Shown here one piece after another: positions 42,989-54,722 of a DNA stretch of 64,000 bases. This DNA comes from Plantago major (taxonomy: Eukaryota > Streptophyta > Magnoliopsida > Lamiales > Plantaginaceae). Where the stretch lies: assembly GCA_026545765.1 (NCBI GenBank), contig CM048839.1:85450414-85514413 (forward strand). The letters are read 5' to 3'. Under the pieces are notes generated by a model that made no database searches, was not told where the DNA came from, and worked only from the letters and a program-made list of their open reading frames with translations. Both the position numbers and the translations under genes were made by a program. Every line of letters begins with the position of its first letter. The first letter of the stretch is position 1.

Positions 42989-44671
42989 TGTTAGGAAATT
43001 TGTTAGATATTTTGTTAGAAATATCTGTTTAGATTTTGATCAGCAACATGATGACTTATCTTAGTCTCAGAAAGGTGATTAGTACTCTTGGTTCACTTGA
43101 ACATTGTAAAAGAGGAAACCCACTAAGTATGATAGTCTAGCTAATCTTGTATAGGATGTTAGGTCTCAAAATGTAATTTTTATTTTATGAAGAGAAGACC
43201 AAGAAGAAAACATCCAAGCATAACAAGTTCAACGACATTGAAGATTTGAAAAAACTGCACAAGATTACTGAAATAGTTTTGCAGATACCTTGGCCAGATT
43301 TCTTGAAGACGCGAATGATTGCTAAACAAATCATGTCACAAGAGATATCTGAGAAGTCAAGAGGTCCATCTGGAAAACAAGGAAAGTGTCCACAGATATC
43401 TACACTCAGATACCTTGAGCTTTAAACCACATTTCTGATAAAGAAATATATATTGCAAACAAAGTTGTTTCAATAAAAGTGGTATCTGAAGTTAAAGGTA
43501 AGGACGTGCTAAAACTCAGAGAAAACTGATAAAGTTAAGTATCTGATACAAAGCATAGTTCCGTTGGCACTACAGGACAAAACGTATAGTACAATGCATT
43601 TAATGCACGGACATAGATGTCTGAACAAAAGCAACGGTACCTTCTGAAGAAGAAGACAAACCTGCTACAGTACTATACACAGATATCAATAGTTTGAATT
43701 TGATTTAAGCCAAACGGATACTATTCAACGGCATTCAAATTCATCTATAAATATCAACACTTAGACTGATTGAGAAGACACGCTGAACCTTAGAGACACA
43801 GAACTTACTGAACAACATTTACACGAACATATTCTCTCAAGCAAACTACTTATCCTCAAAGCTTTCTGTTGCGACCAAAGCTCCTGATCTTAAGTAGTAC
43901 TAAAGTTCTAAGCGTCCTGATCCAAAACAAGCACTGCTATTTGTGAAAGAGTTGAATCGAAAGATCAAGTATCTGAGATTCATTCTCTTGAACAATTATC
44001 ATAGACTTGGGTCAGTAAAAAGAACAAGATAACTTACATTGCAAAGTGTATTAAGTATACTTGATTCACAGAGCTATCTGATTAACTGAAAAGTTATTAA
44101 AGAAGCTCATCTGACAACTCAAACCAAAACCAACACCATCACTGGCATGGAGTACAGGAAGCACTTAGTTTGAGAAACTAAGGAATAACTCCAAGGTTAT
44201 TGAGCACAGGAAGTATTTAGCTTGGGAAGCTAGGGAATAGCTCAAAAAGGTTTCTGAGTACAGGAAGTACTTGGCTGTGAAAGCCGGGGAACAACTCAGG
44301 GGGAACATTTGGTTGGGAACCATTTGTTTAAGGAATCTTAGAATAGGATTTTTGTAAGGTGACCTCAATTATCTATTCTAGTGAATTCTAGGTCTTTGGA
44401 AGACCGAAGTGGATTAGTTGGAGGATTACGCCACCTCCAGATACCACTATACTTGTTGTGTTATTTACTTTTCTGTACTTACATTTCAGCAACACACACA
44501 CACACTTTAACTGTTTCTGCACTTATCTATCTTAAGTCTTCCGCGCTCTGAATCTAAGTATCAGATATCTACACAGATATCTGGGAAATAGTTTTTATCG
44601 ACAAAAGTTTTAAAAGACTATTCACCCCCCCCCCCCTCTAGTCTTTTACTTTGCCGTTATCTGGACCAACA
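42989..44671 (+). repeat. element B 3' LTR
   Basis: 1,683 bp, longer than the 5' LTR because it has three 44-nt stem-loop units (44149-44192, 44201-44244, 44255-44298). TATA box at 43746-43753. Ends CCAACA followed by the GCTCT duplication. Confidence 0.95.
44149..44298 (+). repeat. three 44-nt stem-loop repeats, element B 3' LTR
   Basis: Outer stems GGAGT/ACTCC, TGAGC/GCTCA and TGAGT/ACTCA; inner stems CTTAGTTT/AAACTAAG, TAGCTT/AAGCTA and TTGGCT/AGCCGG. Different bases, same pairing, identical unit length. Confidence 0.8.
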
Positions 44672-44906
44672 GCTCTATAGTGCCACGTCAGCATGACACA
44701 TGGCTATGCTTAGAGGGCCAGATCGTGGATAATTAACATCTCGGTGTTCTCACCAAACTGAAGACCCCACGAATTGGTAAAGAATTCATAACCTGAAAAT
44801 AATTTGGTAAAAAATAGATTATCCTGGAGAGTTTACTTTTCGATAAGTAAAATAAGTAGAGTAATATTATAACACGATATAATACATATTAGGGTTAATT
44901 ACTTTA
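44672..44906. other. pre-insertion DNA between elements B and C
   Basis: 235 bp: the GCTCT duplication of B, unremarkable AT-rich DNA (with CCACGTCAGCATG near 44684), and the CTTTA duplication of C. No gene. It shows that B and C are two separate insertions and not a tandem sharing an LTR. Confidence 0.8.
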
Positions 44907-46523
44907 TGTTAGGAATATCTGTTTAGATTTTGATCAGCAACCTAATGACTTATCTTAGCTCAGAAAGGTGGTTAGTACTCTTGGTTCACTTGAACACTGT
45001 AAAAAAAGAGGAAACTCACTAAGTATGATAGTCTAGCAAATCTTGTATAGGATGTTAGGTCTCTGAATGTAATTATTATTCCTCTAAAGAAGACCAAGAA
45101 GAAGGCATCCAGCAGGAAAAGTTCAACGGATTTGAAGATTTGAAGACTGCACAAGATTGCTGAAGACAAGGGTTTTCAGATACCTATGACCAGATATCTT
45201 GAAGACACAAGCGTTTTTAAATAAACAGTGTTGCAAAAGATATTTGAGAAATAAAAGGTTTCTGAAACGAGGAAAGTGCTCACAGAATTCTACACTCAGA
45301 TACCTTGGACATAAACTATGTTTCTGAAAAGAAATATATTATAACAAGTTGTTTCAATAAGTGGTATCTGGAGTTGTGATAATCTCTGGAAAAGGACGTG
45401 CAAAGCTTCAGAGAACTCTGATAGTATAAGATCTCTGATATAATGCATAGTGACGTTGGCACTACAGGACAAAGTATAGTACAATGCATTGAATGCGCAG
45501 AGAGAAATGTCTGAACAAAAACGGTAGCTTCTGAAGAAGAAGACAAACGTACTACAGTACTATACTCAGATATTAGTAGTTTGAATTTGATTTAAGCCTA
45601 ACGGATACTATTCAAATGGAACTCAAATTCATCTATAAATATCAACACTTAGACTGCTTGAGAATACACCTTAGAACACTGAACACACCTTGAACTTGCA
45701 TTGAATACTCTCACACAAGCTCTCTCAAGCACACTACTTACCTTCAAGCTTTCTGTTGCGACCAAAGCTCTTGATTCTAAGTAGCATAAAAGTTCTAAGT
45801 GTCCTGATCCTTAACAAGCATTGTTATTTGTGAAGGAGTTGAATGAAGATTTCATATCTGAGATTCATTCTCTTGAACACTTATCATAGACTTGGGTCAG
45901 TAAAGAACAAGATACCATACATTTTAAAGTGTATTGAGTATACTAGATTCTCAGAGCTATCTACATAACTGAATAAGTTATTAAAGAAGCTCACCTGACA
46001 AACTACCCTAACCAACACCTTAATTGGCGTGGAGTACAGGAAGTACTTAGTTTGGGAAACTAAGGAACAACTCCAGGAAAGAGATTTCTGAGTACAGGAA
46101 GTACTTGGCTGAGAAAGCCAGGGAATAACTCAGGGGGAACACTTGGTTGGGAACCTAGTGTAATTAGGAATCGAGAGAAGATATTTGTAAGGTTACATCA
46201 ATTATCTGTCTTAGTGGATTCTAGGTCTGAGAAAGGCCGAAGTGGATTAGTTGAAAAATTACGCCACCTTGAGATACCACTATAAAAAGACTTGTGTTAT
46301 TTACTTTCTGCATTTTATTACTTGCTTTATTCACCTTGCAAAGTATTTACACCTATCTTGCTGAGCACGTGCACTTATCACAGAAAAGTCTCCCGCTCTC
46401 TGAAATTAAGTATCAGATATCTTCACAGATATCTGAGAAACCGTGTTTATCGAAAAAAAATTTAAAAGACTATTCACCCCCCCCCCCCTTCAGTCTTTTA
46501 CTTTGCCGTTATCTGGACCAAGA
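44907..46523 (+). repeat. element C 5' LTR
   Basis: 1,617 bp; TATA box 45634-45641; stem-loop units 46031-46074 and 46089-46132; ends CCAAGA where the other three LTRs end AACA, a point change in the terminal inverted repeat. Confidence 0.95.
46031..46132 (+). repeat. two 44-nt stem-loop repeats, element C 5' LTR
   Basis: Unit 1 pairs GGAGT/ACTCC and CTTAGTTT/AAACTAAG with loop GGG. Unit 2 pairs TGAGT/ACTCA and TTGGCT/AGCCAG. A further small hairpin, GGTT-GGG-AACC, follows at about 46145-46155. Confidence 0.8.
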
Positions 46524-46525
46524 AG

Positions 46526-46537
46526 TGGTATCAGAGC
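46526..46537 (+). other. element C primer-binding site
   Basis: TGGTATCAGAGC, the exact initiator-Met tRNA complement, 2 nt after the LTR. Confidence 0.93.
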
Positions 46538-46641
46538 TGGAGGTACCCAAGCCTTGTGCACTGAACCTAGATCCCTGATAAGTGCCCACTAATTGCTCTT
46601 CACCTACACTTGATTTGCTTGTTTAGTGTTTTTGCTGCAGG

Positions 46642-49160
46642 ATGTCTTTAAGTGACGCCCCAATTCTCAAGCCAGAGAATTATAAGAAATGGAAGAACAA
46701 CATGATGCTCCACCTAGAAGCCATCGGATTTAAATGATCGACGTGATAAAGAATGGCCCAATAGTCATTCAACAACTCAAGCAGGTCATGGAGGTTTCTA
46801 ATGGTAGAGACAGAGAACAAAGCGATGGGTCTTCACAGACAGATGCATTAACCAGTGGGAGACCTGCCAGTCAAGCTATTTACGAACCAAAGCCCAGAGA
46901 ACTCTGGACATCGGAAGATGCCAAGAGAAATCGACTAGATGGTCAGGCTTGTAATATCATCATACATTCTACTCCAGAGCACATATAGTGTAAACTGTGG
47001 GGTACAAAAACGGCGAAAGTGGCCTGGCAACTGATTGAAGAAATCTGTGTCGGCGCTGAGAAAACGAAGGAAAATAAGTTCGAAGTTTTGAAGCTCAAAT
47101 TCCAAAACTTTAAACAAGGTCCCACAGAGACTCTTGAAGAACTAGATTTCCGGTTTACAACACTTATATGAGTGACATGGCTGCACTTGGTGAAAGTAAT
47201 AGATATACCCAGTCAGAAAAGATTAAGACTATTGTGAGAAGTCTAAATCATAACTGGGAGTACACAAAGTTTTTCTACATTAACCAAGGAATGCCAGATA
47301 TCACTCAAGTGGAACTTTTCTCTCACCTTGCCACTGTTGACGATGAGACAACCCAAAGAGAACAAACAACTGAAAAGTTGCAGAATGTTGCTCTAGTTGC
47401 TCAAGGAACTTCTGAAAAGAAGGAAGGTAAAGAGGTGACTGAGGATGCTCTTGTTGTAAAGCAAATGAGAAAATATGTCAGTCGGGAAATAGAGAGAAGA
47501 AAAGCCCAAGAGAAGCTGAAAAAGCATCTAGGCTCAAACTATCACTAGTACAAAAATATGCAAAGCTCGCTGAACAAGCCAGCTCAGAAAGCATCAAGTA
47601 CTGAGGAAGCGGAAATCGGAAACGATATCTGTTTCTATTGTCAGAAACCTGGTCATTTCAAGAAGGATTGCCCTGCCTTCAACAAGCTAAAGACAGGTGA
47701 CAAGAAAGATAGGAGAAACTTCAAGAGAAGCCATAGAGCTCTGCTCACTGAAGAACGGAAAAAGATACAACTACAACTGGATGCTCTAGACATTGAGTCT
47801 GATTCTGAGGATGAGGACTCAGATGATTCCACACTGCCTTCTCCATAAATGTGCGGTGTTTCTCATGAAGTGATTGACTTTGGTCAAAAGAAGAAAGAAG
47901 TATGTGGAATGGCTGAAGAAATCTTCCCAGATATCTCCAACATTGAACCTTGTCTAATGGCTGATGAGGTAACACAAACCTCTTATTATACTTATGAAAG
48001 TGATGAGGAAGGAATCAAAGATCTGGAACATCTCAGAAGAGAACTTGATCTCTACGAAAGAGAATTTCTAATGGTCCGAGCTAGAGCCGAAATCTTTGAA
48101 GAAGAAAAGAATTCTCTTGAAAAGGAAAATTCAAAATTACTCAAGATATCTGAGGAAAAGGATGCCGAAATTGCATCTCTCAAAACTCAGATATCTGAGA
48201 TTGAAAAGTCACATGAAGAAGCATTGGCCAATCTTCAAAAGAAATGTGAAGATCTTCTTTCTGAGAATGAAGAACTCAAAAAAAAGAACTATCTTTTCAA
48301 TCTTATGCCAAAGCTAGTGACACTCTTACTGAAGTACAATCTTATTTCAGAGATCCTTCAGAAAAGAGAGGACTTGGGCTGGACAAACAAACAGATAGTT
48401 CTACCACTCTGAATAAAAGTGATGAAAGAAGAACATTTGTCAGTGCTCAGCAAGGTGGTTCCCAAACAACCTACGATGATCGTCAAAGCTAAGGTTGTTG
48501 ACAAAGGAAAAAGCGATTCGCGACAAATCTTTGTGGGAAAAACAAGTCCAAAAAAAATCTGTTGGGAATGTTTCTGAAAAGAAACATAACACTTAAAAGT
48601 GTAATCACCCACAGTGCTATGTCTCTCAGAAAGGAAGAATTGCAGGAGCTGACAAATTCTCCTATGTCACGTTTTCTGGAAAGAAAATAGATTTCCTAGA
48701 GACTAGCAAAGCTGCTGAGGAAAGATCTCAGATAGCACCAGGTGCTCAGAATGGTATTGGCTATAAATCCATCAGGAAACAACTTGCTCGTGAGTACAAA
48801 CAAGAGCAAGAACGATGGTTAAAGGCTAGAATTGCTCACATCAATTATCAGAAGTGGAAGATGAGTCAAGCCGCTGAAAATCTGAATGCCAGGGCTAGAA
48901 CAAATCTGGCAAGGAAAGCTAAGTTTGCTGAAAAGTAGACTCAGAAACTTGACAGGTATCTGAAAGCACCAAATGAAGCACCTAGGAACACACCAAGGAA
49001 TAAAATAGTTCTTGATAACAATGAAACTAATCATTTAACTAGAATTCCTCCTTATGTTCCTGTTAGACAAAAGAATGGTCCTAAGAAATTCATTCAAAAA
49101 TGGATTCCTACTGGAAGATTCTTTTGTCCAGATGGTTCCATTGTTGGTATGAGAACCTAA
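46642..49160 (+). pseudogene. element C gag with CCHC knuckle and coiled-coil tail
   Basis: ATG 46642 (MSLSDAPILKPENYKKWKNN). A frameshift at about 46727 and a stop at 46988 break the first part. 47168-47848 is nearly continuous: MSDMAALGESNRYTQSEKIK.., CFYCQKPGHFKKDC knuckle at about 47624-47665, acidic DSEDEDSDDS, interrupted by single stops at 47548 and 47848. 47849-48412 encodes a coiled coil (LRRELDLYEREFLMVRARAE, SLEKENSKLLKISEEKDAEI). It decays after 48412 and ends at TAA 49158-49160. It retains about 60 bp of the capsid part missing in B. Confidence 0.85.
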
Positions 49161-51412
49161 TATCCTGTTTCCTGTTTTGTGTAGAACACTCTAAAGACTA
49201 ATCCAAAAGGCATTTTGATAGTGGATGTGGGAAGCACATGACAGGAGACAAAGAAAATCTGATTGACTACAGATGAAGGAGTATTTCTTGGTTATTCTCT
49301 GAATAGAAAAGCCTATAGAATCTACAACAAAAGAACGCAAAAGATTGAAGAATCAGTTCATGTAGTTTTCTACGAAAGAAACAAGAAAAATACCCTTGAA
49401 TGATGATCTCTCAGATAGGTTCAAAGAACTGATGATTAAAGATTCTGAAAAAGGATCCTCAAAAGAAAACAATTCTATCATTCAATTAGAGGATGAGTCT
49501 GACGATGAAAAGCAACCTATGCTTAGTAACAACCAGATGACTCTAAGACATGAGGAAGAATTTCCTATGAGAATTCCAGAAATGGAATAGGTTATTGAAA
49601 ACCTTCATTATGAAGAGGTATCTGAAAATGAGATTGTTGAAATGCAAGTTCCAGACATCTCTAACACTGAAAGAGTGTCAGATATCCATTGCATTTCCCA
49701 TGTGTCAGATATCTCAGATACTGCACAAGTATCCCATCAAGATCATATTGATTCACATTCAAATCAAAATGATATTGATCCTACTAGTTCAAAACCCATT
49801 ATGAAATGGATAAGAAATCATCCTGCAAAGGATGTGATTGGTCCCATAGACCAAGGAGTTAGAACTAGAAGAGAAATCGCTGAAAATGCAAATTGTCTCT
49901 ATGGATGTTTCATCTCAAATATTGAACCTAAAACTATAGAAGAAGCATTAAAGGATAAAGATTGGATCTCTGCAATGCAAGAAGAGTTGGATCAATTTGA
50001 GAGAAACAAAGTTTGGAAACTGGTTCCATTTGTTGACGGAATATCTGTAATTAGAACCAAGTGGGTTTTCAGAAACAAAATGAACGAGTCTGGTGAAATA
50101 ACCAGAAACAAAGCTAGGTTGGTTGCCAAGGGATTCACCCAGACTGAAGGACTAGATTTTGATGAATCTTATGCACCAGTTGCAAGATTGGATACAATAA
50201 GACTCTTTCTAGCCTTTGCAGCTCATAATGACTTTACAGTTTATCAAATGGATGTCAAGAGTGCATTCCTAAATGGTGAACTTGCTGAGGAAGTCAATGT
50301 TGAGCAACCACCAGGTTTTGAAGTTTCCTCATAAAGAAGGATGGTCTATAAGCTCGTAAAGCTCAGATGGATCAAACAAGCTCCAAGAGCATGGTATGAT
50401 ACATTGGCCAGATACTTACTAGAAAGTGGTTTCAAGAAAGGAGATGTTGATAAAACACTCTTCACATTGAACCATGATGGGAAACTACTTTTAGTTCAAG
50501 TATATGTGGATGACATTATATTTGGATCTAAAGACAAGCAACTTTGTGAAGACTTTGCTGAACTCATGAAATGTAAATTTGAGATGAGCATGATGGGAGA
50601 ATTGAATTACTTCCTAGGGCTGCAAGTCAAGCAACTCAATGATGGAATATTCATTAGTCAAACAAAGTATGCAAAGGACATGCTCAACAAGTTTAATCTA
50701 AAGCCTTCTGAAAAGAATGCTAAGATACCTATGAGCATTGGAACCAAAATTACCTGTACTGAATCTGACAAGAGTGTTGAAGAACACAATTATAGGAAAT
50801 TGATTGGGTCTCTACTGTACCTCACTGCAAGTAGACCTGATATTCAATATGCAGTTGGAGAGTATGCCAGATTTCAGACAAATCCAATGCAATCGCACTA
50901 CAACATTGCTATGAAAATATTAAGGTATGTAAAGGGTACTGTAGAAGTTGGATTGTGGTATCCAAAAGACAGTGGATTGAGTTTAGTTGGCTATTCTGAT
51001 GCTGATTATGCTGGATCATTGCTTGATAGAAAAAGCACCTCAGGAACTTGTCAATTTCTTGGTGCCAGATTGATATCATGGTTCAGCAAGAAACAAAACT
51101 CAATTGCTACATCTACCACAGAGGCTGAATATATTGCTGTTGGGTGTTGTGCTTCACAGATATTGTGGATACAACTACAACTCAGAGACTATGGACTCAA
51201 TGAAGAGAAAACTCCCATTTTCTGTGACAACACAAGTGCTATTGCCATAACTCAGAATCCTAAGTTTCATGCAAGAACAAAGCACATTGATGTTAGACAC
51301 CACTTCATCAGAGACCATGTTGAAAAAAGGCAATATAGAGATACTCAAGATTGGCACTGAAAACCAACTTGCAGATATCTTCACTAAGCCGCTACAAGAA
51401 ATTGATTCTTAG
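49161..51412 (+). pseudogene. element C pol remnant (RT and RNase H; integrase core deleted)
   Basis: After the gag stop, 'FDSGCGKHMTGDKENLIDY' (protease active site, frameshifted) is joined at about 49269 directly to 'DEGVFLGYSLNRKAYRIYNK', the integrase C-terminal part. The zinc region and all three integrase catalytic residues are gone. RT: 49642-50334 ([34 protein letters not shown]) and, after a TAA at 50332-50334, [10 protein letters not shown] and [11 protein letters not shown] (YVDD intact). RNase H: GYSDADYAGS, STTEAEYIAVG and IFCDNTSAIA (catalytic D, E, D present). A frameshift at about 51325 shifts the last 25 codons. Confidence 0.92.
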
Positions 51413-52262
51413 CCTTAAGACATAGTCTTGGACTAATGGAGCTACCAAAGAACTGAAAAAAATTCAGATATCTGAAGTAGATATCAAAGAAAAGAGGAAT
51501 CTGGAATGGATATCTAGAGAAGAGGAATCTGGAACGGGTATCCAGAGAAGAGAAATCTGGAACGGGTATCCAGAAACCAAAGGCTAAAGGGTAAAATGGA
51601 TATTTGAAGATTTCTGAGACGGGTACTCAGATATCTAGATCACTCAGTGAGGGGGAACACAAAAGAGAATAGTACAACCGCTCACAAATAACTACTATCT
51701 TGAAATTTGTATTATTTCTATCTTTGTGTAAAACTTTAAAAAGACAACAAGTATAAGATAGACTCAGATACAAACAGTATTCTCATTCACACAGAAACGT
51801 GATTCAGATAGCTAATGGCCAAAATTCATTAAATGGGCACAATTACAATTGTTGATTGTGGTCATTGATGAAGAAGCAATGGTGACTCTTGATGAAATGG
51901 GCGATTGATCTTAACGGCAGAGATTAATTCTCTGTAAATAGTGGACTGTAGAAATTCAGACGTGGCCCACTATGAATTTAATGCCAAACAAACTTTTACC
52001 CACGCCTTACTGCAATTCACAGATACGTACATACAAAACCAATTTGTATGTATATATTTGTTAGAATTACGTTGCTATATATATATATATAGGATTTTGG
52101 CAAAAGAAATCACTTTCGCCTAATCCGACATTTTGCCTTGCACAAGAATAGCAAAAACCATTCTTCAACCTCTGCAAATCTTTGTTAGTTTTTCTGGAAA
52201 GAATCACTAATCTCTCACCCAAATCTCTTTGAGACTTTCACACACTTGCACTATATAAAGAG
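51413..52262 (+). promoter_or_regulatory. pol-ORF3 spacer with TATA-like site, element C
   Basis: 850 bp, no open frame. About 51480-51640 holds repeated 'GGAATCTGGAACGGGTATCCAGA' variants (palindromic GGATATC/GATATCC-like). A TATA run at 52075-52091 stands about 175 nt before the ORF3 ATG, as in element B. CACTATATAAAGAG directly precedes the ATG in both. Confidence 0.45.
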
Positions 52263-54047
52263 ATGGCTCCTAAACGTTCGTCTACCCAGAAATCCCAATC
52301 TTCTACCACTGGTACTGCTAAAAAGCAAGCACCAGAGTTGGTTATAGTGAACAATCGATTGGTAGGAGACTTTAATCCTGATCATTGGACTTCAAATCAC
52401 AGGATGATTTGGGGTGGTGCCATGATTCAGGACTACCTCACAGCTGCTGTTGAAAACCAAGCCGATAGGAAACTGACATGCTTGAAAAGGCACAAATCGA
52501 GGGTTTTCTATCTGCTCTTCCCAGTGGAGTTTCTTCACTGGATGTGTTAGAATTCTACAATAACTCCAAGATTATATCCTGTGTTTCTGAAGGCACTGCA
52601 ATAGTGTCTATAAAAACTAAGGTCCAAGGAAAGGAAATCCTTTTGGACTTAACAACTTTCTGTAAGTTGTTTGATCTTCAAAATCTTGGAAAGGATTTTG
52701 AAATAGACACCAAGGATGAAGATCTCCTTGAAGGTGTAAAACAGCTGTATAGTGGTTGTGTGACACTGATAAACAAGATACACATACTGATTTCAATCTT
52801 GCTGACATCAGAACCAGATATCTGTTAGTTCACTGGGATGTGTTGGCATGCATTCTTCATAGATGCTTTGATGGTCTACAAGGAGGTGCTGACCATATAA
52901 GCCAAGAATGCTGGATGATGATGTTCTTGTTGAAACAACAAGACAAAAGGCTGGAAAACCCTTTCAACTGGGGAAAGTACGCCTTTATGAAGTTTGTGAA
53001 GAAGATTCGAGGCTTTGAGCCTAAACTTGCTAAGGGACTTGCTGAGCCAAAGGCCACAGTGCGCTATGGTCTAAAGATATGCTACTTACTGGAGAAGTTT
53101 GGCATTGAGCTCAGAGAGAAGGCTGAGATAGTCAATTGTAACCTACTCTACAAATATGAGTATACGAACTTGATGAAAAAGGTTACTGGATCTCAGAAAG
53201 GTTCCAAGAAGCGAAAGACTGAAGAGGTATCTGAGGGAAAAGTTGCGACCAAGAAGCCCAGAACTTCACGAAAGAAGTCTGCTGGCAAATCAGAAGGCAC
53301 ACCCATTGAGGGTGTCGATTCACAGATACCTGCTGTCACTGCTAATGAACTGATCAATGCAGATGAACTCATCAATGCTGCAAAAGAGGTATCGACTACT
53401 GAACAAGTAGACTCAGCAAGAGAGAGTGCTTTCAGAAACGTCAAGACGACTGCCGAAAGCCTTGCTGATGAACTTATCAATGCTGCTAAAGAAAGTAGTG
53501 GTAGGTACCAAGCCCTATCTGCAAAAACCGCAGGAATTATGGACCAATCAGTTCCTAATGCTGATGAGAGCTCTGACGATGAAGATGATGAAAGGGCTAA
53601 GGTTGCTGAAGAAGCAACTTTGTCCAAGGTCGCTGGACAAATTACACCATCAGAGAAGGAAAGATTGAAGCATATTGAAGATGCTCTGATGAGTGATACT
53701 CTAGTGTTGGAGGATATTGCCATTGCCTCAACACTCAAAAGTCTGTCTCAAGCATAACAACCACAACAGCCAAATGTGGATACTGCTGAAATGGTTTTTG
53801 AGTTACAGATACTAGCATCTTTCCTTGCTGAAGAAAATCTTGCAAAAGAGCAGGTTCCCCAACTCAATGAGAGGGATCAAACTGAGGCATCTCTCAGAAT
53901 GATCAACCAGGGGAGGCAACTGAATTGCATACTCAGGAAAGGTCTGAAGTACCTCAAACTTCCAACAAAGAAGTGGTCCAAGAACAACAAGACCAATGCA
54001 TGGAAACTTCATAAGTTCCAGAGACCAGCCAACCTGATAAAGCTCAG
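52263..54047 (+). pseudogene. element C third ORF, exon 1
   Basis: ATG 52263 (MAPKRSSTQKSQSS). Same domain as in B: PELVIVNNRLVGDFNPDHWT, SLDVLEFYNNSKIISCVSEG, LLDLTTFCKLFDLQNLGKDF, LLVHWDVLACILHRCFDGLQ, NPFNWGKYAFMKFVKKIRGF and EKFGIELREKAEIVNCNLLY. A Lys/Arg-rich stretch and repeated (A)DELINAAKE motifs follow (53330-53500). Lesions: 7-nt deletion near 52475, frameshift near 52756, CAA-to-TAA at 53755-53757, frameshift near 53895 and a TAA near 54021. The exon ends GCTCAG|GTAGCT in phase 0. No signal peptide or membrane helix. Not assignable to a known family. Confidence 0.75.
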
Positions 54048-54124
54048 GTAGCTGAATGGTTTAACACTTTACTTGCGGTAACTTATGCCTAAATCTGTTA
54101 CTTATTATAATTTCTTTGTTACAG
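54048..54124 (+). other. ORF3 intron 1 (element C)
   Basis: 77 bp, CAG|GTAGCT ... TTTCTTTGTTACAG|GCT, phase 0. Contains stops in all frames. An alternative in-phase donor, GCG|GTAACT, lies 30 nt further on, but only the first donor is shared with B. Confidence 0.75.
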
Positions 54125-54232
54125 GCTGATTTAGAAACACAACAACAAGAGGAAGCTGGAAAGCTTACCTCAGAATCTGAGAAGGAGGCTTCCATAGCCT
54201 CACCACTTAAGGAACAGGAGCCTGTCTCACAG
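54125..54232 (+). CDS. ORF3 exon 2 (element C)
   Basis: 108 nt, 36 codons, open: ADLETQQQEEAGKLTSESEK, then EASIASPLKEQEPVSQ. Acidic and Gln/Ser-rich. Same length as in B. Phase 0 at both ends. Confidence 0.7.
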
Positions 54233-54301
54233 GTAGAAAATAGTTCCTTAAGATATAACTGTGCTTTATACACTTGACTAATAAGTGTTTGTTTCTAATA
54301 G
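54233..54301 (+). other. ORF3 intron 2 (element C)
   Basis: 69 bp, CAG|GTAGAA ... TTGTTTCTAATAG|GCT. Confidence 0.75.
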
Positions 54302-54412
54302 GCTCCAACCGAGAAGAAAAATGAAGAGACTGAAAAGTCTATCTCTTCAGAGAGGAATCCAGAGACTTCCAAGGTCTCTGAAGAACGAGTATCTGAACCT
54401 TCTGTAGAGAAG
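54302..54412 (+). CDS. ORF3 exon 3 (element C)
   Basis: 111 nt, open: begins APTEKKNEETEKSISSERNP and ends VSEERVSEPSVEK. Phase 0 at both ends. Its 'VSEP' end resembles exons 4 and 5. Confidence 0.7.
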
Positions 54413-54491
54413 GTATTTCATTCCGATATTTATATTCTTCAAAGAACAAATCTCTGATCATTTTCTCAAACTAACATATTCTACTTAACAG
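54413..54491 (+). other. ORF3 intron 3 (element C)
   Basis: 79 bp, AAG|GTATTT ... TTCTACTTAACAG|GTT. Confidence 0.75.
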
Positions 54492-54641
54492 GTTCAAAAA
54501 GAAGTAGAAGTTGCTGAGGAGTTGCCCACTCAATCCTCACAACATATGGAAATTGATGAGGCATCAAGGCCTTCATCACAAGAAAAGATTCCAGAGACTG
54601 CACAAGTCTCTAAGAGACAAGTATCTGAGCCTCCAACGGAG
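54492..54641 (+). CDS. ORF3 exon 4 (element C)
   Basis: 150 nt, open: VQKEVEVAEELPTQSSQHME ... VSKRQVSEPPTE. Phase 0 at both ends; the B copy has lost 5 nt and its donor. Confidence 0.7.
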
Positions 54642-54722
54642 GTAATTGACCTCTCAGATATCTGATTTGTCAATAAAAATTTTCTTGATAAAATGTCCTA
54701 AGTGTTATGTTTCTAATCTCAG
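54642..54722 (+). other. ORF3 intron 4 (element C)
   Basis: 81 bp, GAG|GTAATT ... TTTCTAATCTCAG|ATT. A CTCAGATATCTGA palindrome sits in the intron, as in the LTRs. Confidence 0.75.

Larger units (their letters stand above)
28789..44671 (+). mobile_element. Sirevirus-type Ty1/Copia LTR retrotransposon (element B)
   Basis: 15,883 bp with LTRs TGTTAGG...AACA at 28789-30403 and 42989-44671. The target duplication GCTCT is perfect (28784-28788 and 44672-44676). Order: LTR, initiator-Met-type primer site, long gag with CCHC knuckle and coiled coil, protease, integrase, RT, RNase H (Copia order), 755-bp spacer, then a third ORF of ~5.5 kb, polypurine tract, LTR. The large size, extra ORF after pol and AAAAAGGGGG tract fit the Sirevirus lineage. 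Multiple stops make it non-autonomous. Confidence 0.95.

Noticed and set aside
44149-44298. 44-nt repeats as a CRISPR or simple minisatellite
   Set aside because: Units show paired changes that keep stems and sit in LTRs; a structured RNA explanation fits better.
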